In this document: positions 11,446 to 24,800 of the stretch, piece after piece
Numbering within the stretch: the stretch's first letter is position 1
Layout of the letters: the number at the start of each line of letters is the position of its first letter
NCBI GenBank assembly: GCA_020747065.1
Contig: JAGMVK010000011.1
Location: 124,001-188,000 of the forward strand
Origin: Cadophora sp. MPI-SDFR-AT-0126
Lineage: Eukaryota > Ascomycota > Leotiomycetes > Helotiales > Ploettnerulaceae
Direction of reading: 5' to 3'
DNA: 64,000 bases
Notes under the pieces: model-generated
Seen by the model: only the letters and a program-made list of their open reading frames with translations
The model's database searches: none
What the model was told of the DNA's origin: nothing
Position numbers and translations under genes: made by a program

Positions 11446-13684
11446 TTAATGCATGCCAACCACTCCCGTCTCGTCTCCCTCAAGAGCAGAGGCATCATGA
11501 GTCGCCGAGCCCATCCTGCTCAACATCTCGTACTTGGTCGGCTTGAATGGCCACCGTACCCAAGCCTCCACCATCTCCACCAGCATCTCCTCCGACAAAC
11601 TCCGCACAGTCAGACGATCTAGGTCTGGATTCCCTCCTTTGCGGACGTCTTTCAGTGAAGGGCATTCCGCCTCAATCCATTCGTAGGCCCCAGGTACTAG
11701 GCCAATCAGGCCATGCTTTACGCTTTGGGCGGGCATGGTGTAGAAGGAAACGAGGAGGTACTCGAGGATGTCGTAATTATTTGGATAGTCCTGTCTCAGG
11801 ATAGGAATCAGTGATTTGGGTTGAATGTCGAGGAGGGACATTGTCTTCGCGGGGTGGAACTCTTCTGGTTCCAATTTAAGAGGCTCTGTTTCTCGTCGAT
11901 CCCAAAGTAAGAGGGGCCTCTCTCTCTTCACAGCTAATCGGTTTTCGCAGTTAAGGCGGACCTGTCCGGCTCTATCACCGCTCAATTTATCGACTTCTTC
12001 CTCCCATTGATCCATCTGTTCCTGAAAGTCCTTGTTCCTCGCATCTTTCTCTTCGGAATGGGGAAGGTCCTGGATCGCTTTTGCACCTTCCACTATTCCC
12101 TCATACTCGTCGCATAGAGCCGTGACACGCCGTTGTTGCTTGCCATCGTTGGCGAGCAATAACTTTAGCGACGTCAAGCGCCTTGAATCCACTTCTTGAC
12201 CAGATGATTTCAGTTTCTTGAGGGTTGCGTATTCTGCTTTTGCGACCTCATCTTCAATACGAAATGTGCTTCTGGTTTCCACGTCAGGAAGACTGGCCAG
12301 TTGCTGCATCAGAAAACTCTCGCGGCCTTTGGGAATCTCACTGCCCTTTGCTCGCATCTTCTGCAGTACATTCCTACCAACTTGAAGGTCGAGTTCCGCC
12401 TCTCTTGTCCTATTGCCCGAATGTGCTGTGCCGGAAGCTACCTCTTCTAGTTTCTCACAAGCAAACGCTGCTTCTGCACTTCCCTTTCTGCGGGAGGCAA
12501 TCGTTCTGGGGAGGATGTTGTGTCGCTCCTCGTCGTTGATCCATACTAGCATTCGAACCAGACCGTATTTCTGGAAGAGCGAATGTGCTTTTACCGAACC
12601 CATGAATTGATAGATGACCATTTGGGCTAGTGAGGAGAATCCCTTGTAGGGTTTCTTCGGGTGATATCCAAGATTTGCCGTGATGAGCAATGTATCATTG
12701 CGTTCCTCAAGACGAGGATCATCGCGTGGGTAGGCAGTCTGATGTGGAAGTTGCTGTTCATTGAGCACGGATTCCAGATGACCCCAAACTAGCCCCGACC
12801 TTGGAACCAACTTGTATGTGGAGGTTGGAGCTTTGACCAAAGGATTTAGCAGCGGTCCGTAAAGCCGGATATCTGGTTCCAGAAGAATGTGTGTTCGAGG
12901 ATTGAGGAAATCGTGTAGTTTTGCTGACCAAACACCAACACCAGGATTTATGTCGATGATGTCACAACTCTTGTGCCTTTCCAGAGAGGGTTTCATGCGC
13001 TTCAAGATAGCATCTCAGAAATGTCAGCTAGGGTTACCCGTAGGGGCGGAAGATCTACTTACCGCATGCATCATCACTGATTATATTCATCCTCTTGCGG
13101 TCCCCAACTGCCCTTCCACCCTCCCAGGTTCCACCAAATCCCCATTGCAGATACTTCTTGAGGTTACTTCGAGGGTCTTCTGGTGCTTCTATCTTTGGTC
13201 GGCCAAGTCGAGATCTCCTTTGCCGTGAAGCTGCTGGAGTTTCCAATTCATGCGCTACTGACACAGATTCTGAGACCTTCTTCCTTCTCGACCTCGCAGG
13301 CTTCTTCGGGAGTCTAGTATCGCCATCTTGTGCTGTTTCCTCCGATTTCAACTTTCTTGACCTGCTTCTCTTGGGCTTGGGCGCCTTTACTATACCATCT
13401 ATTGCTTCCTCAAATGCTTGATCGATGAACGTTTTTGAAGTGACCGAGGCTGCAACCTCTGTAGGATCTGCGGGATTAGTATCGGTTGAGTTTTCTTTAG
13501 GTGCAGATTTCGTGGCGGAGTGGAGGTTTGTCGTATTGTGGAATGATCGTAAGAAGGTTGTTGAGGGCTTTAATTGAGCTTGTCTACTGGCCGTAAATAC
13601 TCGAAACATCAACGACGCGGGTATCATGGGAGAAAGCGTATGGTGGCAAGTCCTGGGGCGGACGATGGCGGACAGTGACAACAA
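11446..13684 (-). CDS. Mitochondrial transcription factor 1 / rRNA adenine dimethylase-like protein
   Basis: Exons at 13,684-13,063 and 13,013-11,446 are joined over a 49-bp intron with a GTAAGT donor, a GCTGAC branch site and a GAG acceptor, giving about 729 residues. The N-terminus is rich in R and S and poor in acidic residues, like a mitochondrial presequence. It is followed by a K/R-rich linker (about residues 90-170). The second exon holds the SAM-fold part: DIINPGVGVWSAKLH as motif I, HILLEPD as the acidic loop, and LLITANLGYHPKKP where the catalytic N-L-P-Y motif lies in true methylases. The family (KsgA/TFB1M/Mtf1) either dimethylates small-subunit rRNA or assists mitochondrial RNA polymerase at promoters. 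The change from N-L-P-Y to N-L-G-Y fits the transcription-factor branch. The protein is about twice the length of yeast Mtf1, as I recall for filamentous fungi. A bidirectional promoter of about 400 bp is shared with the next gene. Confidence 0.8.
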
Positions 13685-14089
13685 TCTTTGCGTGAAAAAG
13701 GAGCGACTAGAAGCGAATCAAGACAGGAACTTAAACAATGGAGTGCAGAATCAATCATGAGGCTGAAGATTCCTCCCCAAAAGGTTCGAGGCTGAGAAAC
13801 GCGTGCTTGATTATTTGTTTCTGCCATCCTTCGCCGCCTTCGAGTGCTCAAGGGTCCAAGTGCCACCATCCGGGTTTCAAGTAGTGAACGAGGCCAAAGC
13901 TCGAAGACAGCCAGGCACAGGCAACAAGAACTTGCCCTTACTTTAAAAGTCGAAGTCGCCGCGAAACCGACCATCCAGATGGGCAGAATACCCTGAGAAA
14001 CTGAAGCTATCACCACTTTACTGGAAGAATATACGAGAATCTACTACCAGAGACGAGCCGGAGTACACGGCGAAGGAGGGGCAGCAACC
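13685..14089. promoter_or_regulatory. Shared divergent promoter between the MTF1-like and AMSH-like genes
   Basis: These 405 bases separate two outward-facing start codons. No long open frame with codon-like character is present and no clear TATA box is seen. It presumably holds both 5' UTRs and a bidirectional promoter. This is inferred from layout only. Confidence 0.5.
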
Positions 14090-15776
14090 ATGGCGGGGTT
14101 GGGTTCATTTCAGGTTTCAAAGCCCATGAGCATCAAGGAGATCTCAGCAAAGGCCCAGGACTTTGATTTCAATCCCTTTATTCCTATGAAGTACTGGTTT
14201 CGCACAGCAGATACGTTACTGCGAGAGGTGGGTGTTGTTCTTTGCCTCAAACCATGCCTTGCCCGGGTGCGTGCTAACATGCACAGGCGCAAATCTACGA
14301 ACAAGAAGAGAGCAACCAGCAAGCTTACCTCCTCCTCATGAGATATGCGACCCTTGTCACAGAGAAATTCCCACTCCATCCGTCTGCAAGAGATCCAGAA
14401 AATCGCCAGGGAATCAAATCAGCGACAAAGAAGCTACCAATTGTTTTAGATACCTTGGAGGTGTTAAAGCCTAGAGTAAATGCCCGCTATGCTGCGTGGG
14501 AGAAGGCGATGGAGAGGAGGAGGGAGGCGAGTCTTCTACAGGGCCACGACAGATCGCGGTCAGATCTTGCTGCAGCTTCAGATCCAGCTGTTGCCGGAAA
14601 TACTACCACACTTGCGGCGGCAGACAATAGTCAATTAGCTGTGAAGCTTGCGCACAAGGAGATCAGGAGACGAGATGCCGCGAGACGAGCTACACGGCAG
14701 GCTGGGGTGTCCGAGCAAGAAGAACAAGAGAGGAGGACTGCTGGGCTGTGGGATGATTGGGAGTCTGCACTTTCCAGGGACCGATCAAAAGAGGAAGACG
14801 AGATGAGAAGGAATATGGAGGCGACGCGGCGAAGAATGGATGGAACACACGACATCGTCCCAGATGGAGTCAGGAAATCATCGAGACCAAGACCAGTACC
14901 GATTATGCCACAAAAGAACGGGAACAGTGAATATCGATATCCTTCGATCACAAGATCGCAACCACTCAGCTATGACGACAGCTTTGACTCGAGGTCTTCT
15001 TCGCCAACCATTCCGAACCTCCCTCCTAAACCACCCAAAGAAAGTGCTTCCTCCTCTTTATACGAGCTTCAACCTCCTCCACTACCCGAGAAATCCACTC
15101 CAGGCGGCCCAAGTCTCGACATGGCCAACGGCCAACCACAATCAAACTTCACCTTCCGCCCCTCCGCATACCTAGAAAGCGGCGAACCCCTCCGTACAGT
15201 CTTCCTTCCACCAACCCTCCGTACCGAATTCCTCAAGTACGCCGAGCCCAATACCAGAAACAACCTAGAGACATGCGGCATGTTGTGCGGAACATTGATT
15301 TCCAACGCACTCTTCATCCAGCGAGTTGTGATTCCCGAGCAGAAAAGCACCAGTGACACCTGCGAGACGGTGAACGAGAATTCGCTGTTCGACTACTGTA
15401 CCAGCGAGGACTTGCTGCTCCTCGGATGGATTCACACGCATCCCACGCAGTCATGCTTCATGAGCAGTGTTGATCTGCACACCCATTTTGGGTATCAGAC
15501 TATGATGAAGGAGAGCATCGCGATCGTTTGTGCGCCGAGCAAGAACCCTTCGTGAGTTGTGGCTCCATCTCCCGGGAAAGTAAATACTGACTTTTGTGCA
15601 GATGGGGCGTCTTCCGACTTACAGACCCCCCGGGGAAACAAGCGATCGCGCAATGTAGACAATCCTCGCTCTTCCATCCACATAGCGAAGTCAACATTTA
15701 CACCGATGCTCTGCGCCCTGGTCATGTGTTTGAGGCGGAGGGTTTAGAGTTTTCGATTGTCGATTTAAGGCCATGA
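14090..15776 (+). CDS. AMSH-like K63-specific deubiquitinase (JAMM/MPN+ metalloprotease)
   Basis: Three exons (14,090-14,227, 14,287-15,551 and 15,602-15,776) give 525 residues. The first intron starts GTGGGT and ends CACAG, the second starts GTGAGT and ends TGCAG, and both keep frame. Residues 14-120 form the helical N-terminal (USP8-dimerisation/MIT-like) domain that binds ESCRT components. A charged coiled-coil region and a P/S-rich linker follow. The C-terminal MPN+ domain has E374 (in NLETCGMLCG), then H429 and H431 (GWIHTHPTQSC) and D442 (SSVD), which is the zinc-binding E...H-x-H-x10-D set. AMSH enzymes remove Lys63-linked ubiquitin from cargo at endosomes before multivesicular-body sorting. 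The spliced junction KNPSWGVFRLTDPPG matches the family's conserved F-R-L-T-D-P-P block, which supports the last intron. The S. pombe relative is Sst2. All key residues are present. Confidence 0.93.
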
Positions 15777-16247
15777 ATTTGCCTCGATTTCCAAAGTGGA
15801 CCCGTTGATCCAATTAAATCCGAATGAATGAATGAATAATATTTAGCACAGCGGTGGCGTTGGCATGGAGTTGATCTGGTCTGGTTGGGAACTAAATCCG
15901 AGGGACCTGGTTGATCGGGATGGGATGACGCTAGAACGACCTCCGCCAGGTATCGGAACCTCCATAGCTCGGTATACTAATCTGGAGTCTGCTACCTATC
16001 TGGGATAAGACATAGATATTTCGCGATTTCTCCATCGCTCATGCCGAGCAATGGACACTACTCGTTTCTATCAGATTTGTCAGCTGCATTGCTCGAAGAT
16101 TTGGCGTTCACGTGCTTGCTCAGGGGTAAGTAAACAAACGCATCTTTCCCCTCTCTCTCTGTCAAGGAATCCAATAATATACCTTTCTGTCTTCTTGTTT
16201 GCGCATATATGGCTTCAATGTAAACATTCTCATCATCTCAAAAAATC
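15777..16247. other. Convergent intergenic stretch with a conserved block
   Basis: This is 3' sequence of the AMSH-like gene and of family gene A. It contains a three-fold AATG repeat just after the AMSH stop (15,820-15,836). At 16,119-16,139 it carries a CTCAGGGG-YAAG-TAAACAAAC block that also lies downstream of family gene C. No gene was seen. Confidence 0.5.
16119..16139. promoter_or_regulatory. Conserved 21-bp block downstream of family gene A
   Basis: CTCAGGGG, then TAAG, then TAAACAAAC. Family gene C has the same 21 bases with one difference (C for T at the ninth base) at 37,635-37,655. In both cases the block lies about 110-130 bp past the stop codon of a minus-strand gene. It contains GTAAACAAA, which fits the forkhead consensus GTAAACA. 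It may be a 3' UTR or terminator element, or simply a duplication remnant. Confidence 0.5.
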
Positions 16248-16904
16248 TCACTTCTCATCCCTGCCGTTATTGCTCTTGGTCTGCTTTTGCTGTTGGCTCT
16301 CTTTCTCATTATTACCCTCTTCGTCCTTGTTCTCAATGCGATGAGCACAGTTGAATACTTCGTCAAAAGATGCAATAGCGTCGGTAGCTGCACGACAGCG
16401 AGAGGCTATAGTATTCTTGCGGTCAAGGTATCCAGGGTAGGGGGATACGATGGGTGGAGTGAGGGAAGTGTCTGCTAGGAAGGTGGTGATGCGTTCGGTT
16501 GTGAGGGTTGCGTTGGCTGTGCGTTGGGTGGAGGGGTCAGTGGAGGTCGAAGAGGTGGGTGCGGTGAAGGATTGGGTTGGGGAGCTGATGAGGGGAGTGT
16601 TAGATTGTGCTTTAGAAGCGAATGTGATTGGTTGGAGAGCAGGAGTAGTCACGTGGACGAGCAGGTCCGGCCTTGGAAGTGGAGATGAAGCATATGAAGG
16701 AAGTAGAAGAGAACAGAGGTACAAGAAGAGTGTGGGTGATATGGAAGTGAGGTCGGGGAGGGCGGTTGGTCTGGGATTGGTAGTCCCCTGTGCGACAAGC
16801 AACGGAGATGGAAAGGCGAAGGAGTAGAGAGGGTGTGCGAGTGAGGCTTACCCATCCATCGAGCCATCGACGGCTGTGGTTGAGTACGGGTCGCTTGGAG
16901 ACAT
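16248..16904 (-). CDS. Family gene A: small two-exon protein of an unrecognised paralogous family
   Basis: I read exon 1 as 16,904-16,852 and exon 2 as 16,584-16,248, with a 267-bp intron (GTAAGC...CATCAG, branch-like TCTAAC), giving 129 residues. Exon 1 encodes MSPSDPYSTTAVDGSMDG, almost the same as gene C (MPPSDTYSTIAVDGSADE). Exon 2 has ERITTFLADTSLTPPIVSPY and then NTIASRCRAATDAIASF, which line up with genes B and C. The tail, EGNNEKESQQQKQTKS, is charged and Q-rich and unique to A. No signal peptide, membrane segment or known domain is seen. The splice phase (two bases, then one) is shared by all three genes, which is the best evidence that the model is right. Function is unknown. The intron is much longer than in B and C, so A may have an extra exon that I missed. 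Confidence 0.65.
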
Positions 16905-18497
16905 GATATGTGTGAAGACTTGACCATGGATGTAGCAGCAAGAAGTGTTGCAGAGGAGAAGGAAGGTTGTGTATCGATTTGATTGGGTTGAACTCGATAC
17001 CTGGGGTGATGGAGTTGTTTACGAGGTTCGAGGGACAATCTTGTCGAACAACGATCTATCAAGTACTGGTTCTTGGAGGCTGGCTTAGACGAGATGGGAT
17101 GATCTCAAAATGCGAGCCGATCTTCTTGATGGCGGGAGAGAGATATAAGTAATCTTCCACTTTTGATGCCGTCTTGGGTTTGCCTCATAAATGCACCCGC
17201 TTCCGACTGCAAGTCAAGTCAGTTGGCTTGTCCCAAGATCTTCGAGTCAATATGGCGTGGAAGAACGCCACAAAAGCCTTATGAATCAATCCAATGGTTT
17301 GATTTCTATATATTGACGGCCGTTTGGCTGACTCGTTTCTGCGTATGAAAAATTCGCAGTGTAACCCACAAGTCGGACAGGACGCAGACCATTGGAAGCG
17401 TATGCGACCTGAAACGGGCTGCCAACAACAAAAGCCGTAGCATGGCTGCCTTGACGGGATATGCTTCCTGTCTACGACTGGGGCCCCAATCTAGAAATGG
17501 ACCGGCTCGAGTCGAGATATGAGTGAGGCTTGCCAGCCTGCTTCGCTGTTATACATTTTGGAGGCGACGAGGTCAAAAAGGGTCAGACCAATGAGAAGTC
17601 ATATTGGTGTCCCAAGAGCGACCAGTCCCACAGGGTTTAATAATCAGTGTGGATTATGCTGGCCTACTTTACACAAGACACGATCGGGGGAGCTTGGAGA
17701 TCTCTAATTGGGGCCGAAGGGAGCTGGTGACTTGGTCCAATGAAAAGCGAGCTTTCCTGCAGGCAAGACCCCCAAAAAATGTGGGGCTGACAACGCAGTC
17801 CAACGGTGCAGTTGAGGTGATCAGAGTTCACTCCATTATTGGCACAGGAAGCCAGGTTGCGAACGAACTTACTTAGTTACCATACTCCGTATGGCTCACG
17901 TATATTGCACACCTTGGTCTCACCTCCATAATGTGACCTGCGGGCCGGTATACGGGCCGCATTGTACTGAGTAGAATGCCAACGGATTTTAGATGTGAAT
18001 GCCACGCACGCGTTGGGTGCCCGCCGTCCTACATGTGACAGACAGGTGACCCATCGGGCCCAAAAAGGGAAGAGTCGGAGGGCAAATGAAAATCGACCCA
18101 ATATGAGAAGGTCGGCCTCTCGTAACGAATAAGGAGTCTGCGACCACCAAATTGTCAATGAGATAAGGTAGTGTGGAACAGCCTCACGATCACTCGACAT
18201 TCCTAAACGGCTTGGACTGTGATGTGTCGATCTGAGGGATTCTGGGGTTTTTGGCCCAACTCAGAAAGGGGCCAGAGATACAAGACTCTATATCAGAGTG
18301 ACGAGAAATACAGGTGGAGCTTCACCACCACAGTCTCGAAATCGGGGTAAGAGGTACACACTGGGCTGTGTCAGCAAGTGTAGCACAAAATCTATCTCTA
18401 TGGAAACATCCAGCCTTGCTGACATAATTCTCTTTCCGGGTATAAAACAAGAATTTTGGTATTACCACCAAGTGCTTCCTTGGAAAAAGTCATTTGA
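16905..18497. other. Intergenic stretch left of the nested transposon
   Basis: The first part is presumably the promoter of family gene A, which reads leftwards. Short ORFs occur on both strands (for example 17,877-18,200 minus, 107 codons), but none shows a domain, splice-linked extension or codon pattern that I could support. Nothing else was recognised before the TA target site at 18,498-18,499. Confidence 0.5.
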
Positions 18498-18499
18498 TA

Positions 18500-18556
18500 A
18501 CGTCTAACCACCCCCTTCCGGCCACCCCCCCATTCCGGCCACCTTTTACACCAAAA
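18500..18556 (+). repeat. Left terminal inverted repeat of the DNA element
   Basis: Starts ACGTCTAACC and ends near ACCTTTTACACCAAAA. It carries two copies of a CCGGCCACC-type block where the right repeat has one. A TA dinucleotide lies immediately outside. Confidence 0.8.
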
Positions 18557-18895
18557 CTCACTACCTTTAGTATTTAATAATTGCATTATTTTTTTATAAA
18601 AAAACTTTAAATTAAAAATCTATATTATTTATTACTTGGGCTTTAAGATTCCAGAGTTTTATTTATTTCATATTACGTAATATTATAAACTAAGCGTTTA
18701 AAGTCTTTAAAATTTCTCACTAACAAATTTAGTGTAAAATCGATTTTTTTAAATTTTTTAATAACTTTTGTAATTATTAATAGATTAAGTTAAAACTTTA
18801 ATAAAAGTTGTATTATAGCTAAATTCTTAATAACCTAGAGTTTAAAGACTTTTTCTTTTATAATAATTAAAAAGTCGAGTAAATTATAACGCCTT

Positions 18896-19105
18896 TATAA
18901 CGGCTTGACGAAAGTTCATTAATAGCTATAATATAAAGTAAAAAAGATAAGAAGAAAAGAGGTTTTAAAAGGAGCCTCGAGTTTAAGTATAAAGGGTGCG
19001 GCTACTAGTTCTATTATAATATTATGTTTAGTTACCTTACTTAGTCTTATAACTCTTAGGTCCTGTAATCTGTAATATATATAATTATATAGTTTATTTA
19101 TTATA
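18896..19105 (-). repeat. LTR 1 (outer left) of the nested gypsy array
   Basis: About 210 bp, aligning end to end with the LTRs at 21,687-21,890 and 27,797-28,008. It starts TATAACGGC where the less mutated copy has TGTAACGGC. The five bases just outside, GCCTT at 18,891-18,895, recur just outside the far right LTR at 28,009-28,013. Confidence 0.85.
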
Positions 19106-21686
19106 TTACTCCTTTCTTTAAGAAAGGCTTATTCCTAAGCTATAAAAGAATTACTTCTGTACTTTTAGTACTATAATTATATTATCCTCTAGTTTTTTAT
19201 AAGTGCTATTATTTTTAGATTCTTATACTATAATCTAGTACTTTAAGAGCTTTAGTAGACTTAGAAGTATAGGATTTACTTAGTAGAAATCTTTAAGTTT
19301 ATATAAGTAAGTATAAAAGTTAGTAGTAAAGTAGAATTTAGGATTTAAGTTAAGTCTTTTTTAATAAGCTTAGTAGTATAATATATTATTCTATTTAAAG
19401 CAAATATCTAAAATATTCTAAATTTTTTATTCTTATTCTATATTTATAATAATTATTTCTTTTTAGTTTACTTAAATTTAGCTTAGTAAGGAGTTATTAT
19501 TATAGTATTATAGCTTATTTATAAAGAATACTAAATAAATCTTAATAAATTTAAGTAAATTTAATTAATAAGAATAATCTTTTTTCCATAGAACTTAATA
19601 AAGGCTAGCTTATTAGTTATTTAGCTTCTTTTTTAATTAATAAGTTTTCTAGTTTTTAGTAATTATCTAGACCTAATCTTTTATTTCTTAATTAATTTTT
19701 TAGTAAGACTTATTTATATCTTACTATTTCTTCTTCTATTAGTTTTTTAAGAATTATCTAGCCTTCTTTTATATTACTTTATATTATCTTATAAAAGCCT
19801 AAGCCTTAGTAATATTTAGCTTTTTAGTAATTATAAGTCTTAGCTTAAGTTATAGCCTATCTTAGTCCTAGCTTATACACGGCTTATATCTATACTTAAG
19901 TTAGTAAAAAGATATACCTAGTAATTTATAAAATAGTATTAATTAAGTATAGTCTATTATTAGTAGAAGCTTAGACTAGTTATCTTAGTAGTAGTTTATA
20001 GAAGAGTAAAGTTTCTAATTTAAGTACTAATTTATAATTTTAATCTAGCTATTAGTCTAAGTATAATAAGCTATAGAGAATTTAATCTTAATACTAAGAA
20101 TTTAATAGAACTTATACTAAAAGAATAAAATAAACTAAGGTCCTTTATCTAATATAATTATTTTAAATAAATTATTAAATCTTTAGTAATTTATAATAAA
20201 TAATTAAGCTAAGTTATAAAAAGTATATATAAAGTAATATAGGATTAATATAGTTTCCTTAAAAAATCGATCTATTATAATTAATATTAAATTATACCTA
20301 AACTTATTTTTTAGTATATTCTTAAAATCTATTATTAAGTATTACTAGAATTAGTTTAGAATTAATAGAGAATATAAGTAATTAAGTATTTTATCTTATT
20401 AATAATTAGTATAATTATAAACTAAGTAATTAAAAATAAATCTAGTAATATCTTTAAGTATCCTAAGCTAATAGTACTTAGTTCTAAAAAATTTAAAAGT
20501 CTTTAACTTCCTAGGGTAAGTAGTAGAGAACTAATTATATATATACTAGATTAGTTATATACAAAAATAGTTTATATTAAGTACTTAGAAATAGCCCTTA
20601 TACAGAAGTAGTTCATTATCTTAGAGTATATACTAGAAGTTAAGTTCTTATAATTCTTAGCACTAAACAATTAGAGCTTTATAAGTCCGATTAATATAAA
20701 TTAGCTCTATAATAAAGTTTATCTTCTTATTTATATTAAACTTTATAGGGGCTAGGGTATAAATATTAAGTAATTAATCTAATTCGCGAAGGATATAAAG
20801 GTTAATTTAGTCTAAGTAAATTAATATATAAGTATAAAGTTTATTCTTTATCTTAATCTAACTTCTAATATTTTATTCGCAGTATAATAATATATTAGTA
20901 GTAGTATTCTAATTACTTAAATAATATATTATTATAAAGTAAAAGTCTACTAGAATTTCAGATTATCTTACTTATCTTCTTATAAGCTTCTTAGTAGTTA
21001 TGAAGTATTTCAAGATCTTATAGTCTAAAAAGACCTAAAAGCGCTAGTAACTAGACTAAGACAGTAGTTCTACACGCTAGTAGATTAGGAATTATATAAT
21101 TACTAGTATTTTCTTATTATAGATATTATAATTTAGTTCAGTAGAGTTTATTATTTTAGATAAGAATAAGATTAGGTACTAATTATCTTTATACTTTTAT
21201 AAGAGTACACTTGCGATTATTTTATCTAAGGTATTAATCTTAATCTGAGTTTTTAGTAATATATTATAGTATTTTAGATATTTTAGGACTAGTATAGTAT
21301 TCCTTAGATTTTAGAAAGCTATAAGTTAGGTAAGAGTTATCTTAAAAGGGGTTAATATCTTTATTAGCTTTATTAAGGGTTTAGTTATCTTATTATAATT
21401 TAGGATAAACTTATAATAAAAATTACAAAAACTAAGAAAAGACTAAATCCCTTGAACTATAGTAGAGAGGATTTAATTTCATATATACTCTATAGCTACT
21501 AGATTAATCTTAATCCCTTCTATAATAATAAAAAAAACTAAGGAATTTAATTTTCTTAATATAGAACTCACTTTTTTAGATATTTACTAAAAGATAGTAC
21601 TACTATAAGCAATATAAGACTTTCTTAATATATTTCTTATATTATAGAAGATTATTAGAATATATAATAATATTATTTAAGTATAT
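19106..21686 (-). mobile_element. Truncated gypsy copy (3' half only, RIP-mutated)
   Basis: This 2.6-kb stretch is homologous along its length to 21,891-24,479 of the neighbouring copy. For example, AAAGAATTACTTCT and CTTATACTATAATCTAGT appear at matching distances from each LTR. It ends abruptly at 21,686, where LTR 2 begins, so the 5' half (gag, protease and most of reverse transcriptase) is missing. Stops occur throughout and no ORF survives. Confidence 0.8.
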
Positions 21687-21890
21687 TGTAACGGCTTAAC
21701 AAAAGTTCATTAATAGCTATAATATAAAGTAAAAAAGATAAGGAGAAAAGAGGTTTTAAAAGAAACCTTAAGCTTAAGTATAGAAAGCGCGACTACTAAT
21801 CCTATCATAATATCGCGTTTAGTTACCTCTTATAACTTCTAAGTCCCGTAATCTATAATATATATATAATTATATAAACTATTTATTATA
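21687..21890 (-). repeat. LTR 2 (middle) of the nested gypsy array
   Basis: About 204 bp. It keeps the unmutated start TGTAACGGCTTAAC. It serves as the 3' LTR of the copy to its right (minus-strand coding) and abuts the truncated copy to its left. Confidence 0.85.
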
Positions 21891-24800
21891 CTACTCCCCT
21901 CCTTAAAAAAGACTTATTCTTAAGTTATAAAAGAATTACTTCTAAGCCTTTAATAATATTATTATATTATTTTCTAATTTATTATAAGTATTATTATTCT
22001 CTAATTCTTATACTATAATCTAGTGCTCTAAGAATCTTAGTAGGCTTAGGAGTATAGGATTTTTTTAGTAAAAATTTCTAAACTTATATAAGTAAGTATA
22101 AAAGTTTATAGTAAAGTAAAACTCAGGGTTTAGATTAAGTTCCTTCTAGTGTACCTAGTAGTATAATATACTATCCTACTTAAGGCAAATATCTAGGATA
22201 TCCTAAACCTCCTATTCTTACTCTGTATTAATAGCGATTATTTCTTCTTAATTAGCTTAGATTTAGTTTAGTAAGGAATTATTATTATAGTACTATAACT
22301 TATTTGTAGAAAATACTAAATAAATCTTAATAAATTCAAGTAAGTTTAATTAATAAAAGTGACTTTCTTTTTATAAAACTTAATATAAGCTAGCCTATTA
22401 ATTATTTAGTTTCTTTTTTAATTAGTAGGTTTTTCAGTTTTTAGTAATTACTTAGACCTAATTTCCTACTTTTTAATTAATTTCTTAATAAAACTTATTT
22501 ATATTTTACTATTTCTTTTTCTATTAGTTTTTTAAGAATTATCTAGCCTTCTTTTATACTACTTTATATTACTTTATAAAAGCTTAAACCTTAGTAATAT
22601 TTAGTTTTTTAATAACTATAAGTTTTAGCTTAAGTTATAGCTTATCTTAGTCTTAACTCGTATATAACTTATATCTATACTTAAGCTAGTAAAGAAATAT
22701 ACTTAGTAATTTATAAAGTAATATTAATTAAGTATAATCTATTATTAATAAGAGCTCGGACTAGTTATCTTAGTAGTAGTTTATAAAAGGACGAAGTCTT
22801 TAATTTAAGTACTAATTTATAATTTTAGTTTAACTATTAGTCTAAGCGTAGTAAACTATAAAAAATTTAATCTTAATACTAAGGATTTAATAGAACTTAT
22901 ACTAAAAAAATAAGATAAACTAAGATCCTTTATTTAATATAATTATCTTAAGTAAATTATTAAATCTCTAGTAATTTATAATAAATAGTTAAGCTAAGTT
23001 ATAAGAAATATATATAAAATAATATAGGATTAATATAGCTTCCTTAAAGAATTAATTTATTATAACTAATATTAAATTATACTTAAACTTATCTTTTAGT
23101 ATACTTTTAAAGTCTATTATTAAGTATTACTAAAATTAGTTTAAGATTAGTAAAGGATATAAGTAATTAAGTATTTTATCTTATTAATAATTAGTATAAT
23201 TATAAGCTAAGTAATTAAAGATAAATTTAGTAATATCTTTAAGTATCCTAGGCTAATAGTACTTAATTCTAAGAAGCTTAAAAGTCTTTGATTTCCTAGA
23301 GTAAGCTATTAAGAGCTAATCGTGTATATACTGGATTAGTTACGTACAAAGGTAGTTAATATTAAGTACCTAAAGGCGGCCTTTATATAGAAGTAGTCCG
23401 TTATTCTGAAGTATATACTATAAATCGAGTTTCTATAACTCTTAGCGTTGGACTATTAGAGCCTTATAGGTCCAATTAATATAGATTAGTTCCGTAATAA
23501 GGTTCGTTTTCTTATTTATATTAAACTCTATAAGGGCTAAGGTGTAAATATTAGGTAATTAATCCAATTTACAGAGGATATAGGGATTGATTTAATCTAA
23601 GTAGATTAAGGTGCAAGTGCGGAATTTATCCTTTATCTTAATTTAGCCTCTGATATCTTATTTATAGTGTAATAATACATTAGCAGTAGTATTCTAATTA
23701 TTTAGCTAGTATATTACTATAAAGTAGAAGTCTATTAGAATTTTAGATTACTTTACTTATTTTCTTATAAGCTTTTTAGTAGTTATGAAGTATTCTAAAG
23801 CCTTATAATTAAAGAAGACCTGAAAACACTAGTAATTAGGTTAGAATACTAGTTCTATACGCTAGTAAGTTAATAATTATATAATCACTAGTATTTCCTT
23901 ATTATAAATATTATAATTCAGTTTAATAAAGCTTATTATCTTTAATAGGAATAAGACTAGGTACTAGTTATTTCTGTGCTTCTATAAGAGGATACCTACG
24001 ATTACTTTATCTAAGGTATTAGTCTTAATTTAAGTTTTTAGTAATATATTATAGTATTTTAGGTATTCTAGAACTAATATAGCTTTCTTTAAGTCCTAAA
24101 AAGCTATAAGTTAGGTAGGAATTATTTTAAAAGGGATTAATATCTTTATTAGCTTTACTAGGGGTTTAGTTATCTTATTATAATCTGAGATAAACTTATA
24201 ATAGAAATTATAAAAACTAAAGAAAGATTAGATCCCTTAGACTATAATAGGAGGAGTTTAGTTTTATATATACTCTATAATTACTAGGTTAATCTTAATT
24301 CCTTTAGTAGTAATAAAGAACCTAAGGAATTTAATCTTTTTAATATGGAATTTACTTTTTTAGATATCTACTAGAAAATAGTATTACTATAGATAGTGTA
24401 AGACTTTCTTAATATATTCTTTATATTAAAAAGGATTATTAGAATATATAATAATATTATCTAAGTATATAATATAGAATATATTAAGATAGTTAAAGAG
24501 AATATTATTTATATACTATTGGAATATTATAGGGCTATTAGTAAGCTTAAAGGGCATAACTTTATACTTATAACTTCTATAGTAGGTCTAAAATATAGTA
24601 TACTCTTTAAAAACTAGGTCTATTTATATATAGTGAAAGGCGCTTTAAATATTGATCTTAGTAAAGACCTTAGCTTATTTAAGATATATAAAGACTTTAT
24701 TAATTAGAAGTAATGGGTATTAGTTTTTCCGCGTAATCTTATTTAGTCTATAATAGTTAATATAAAAGCGTAGGCTACTATTTAGTTTCTTAATAAATAA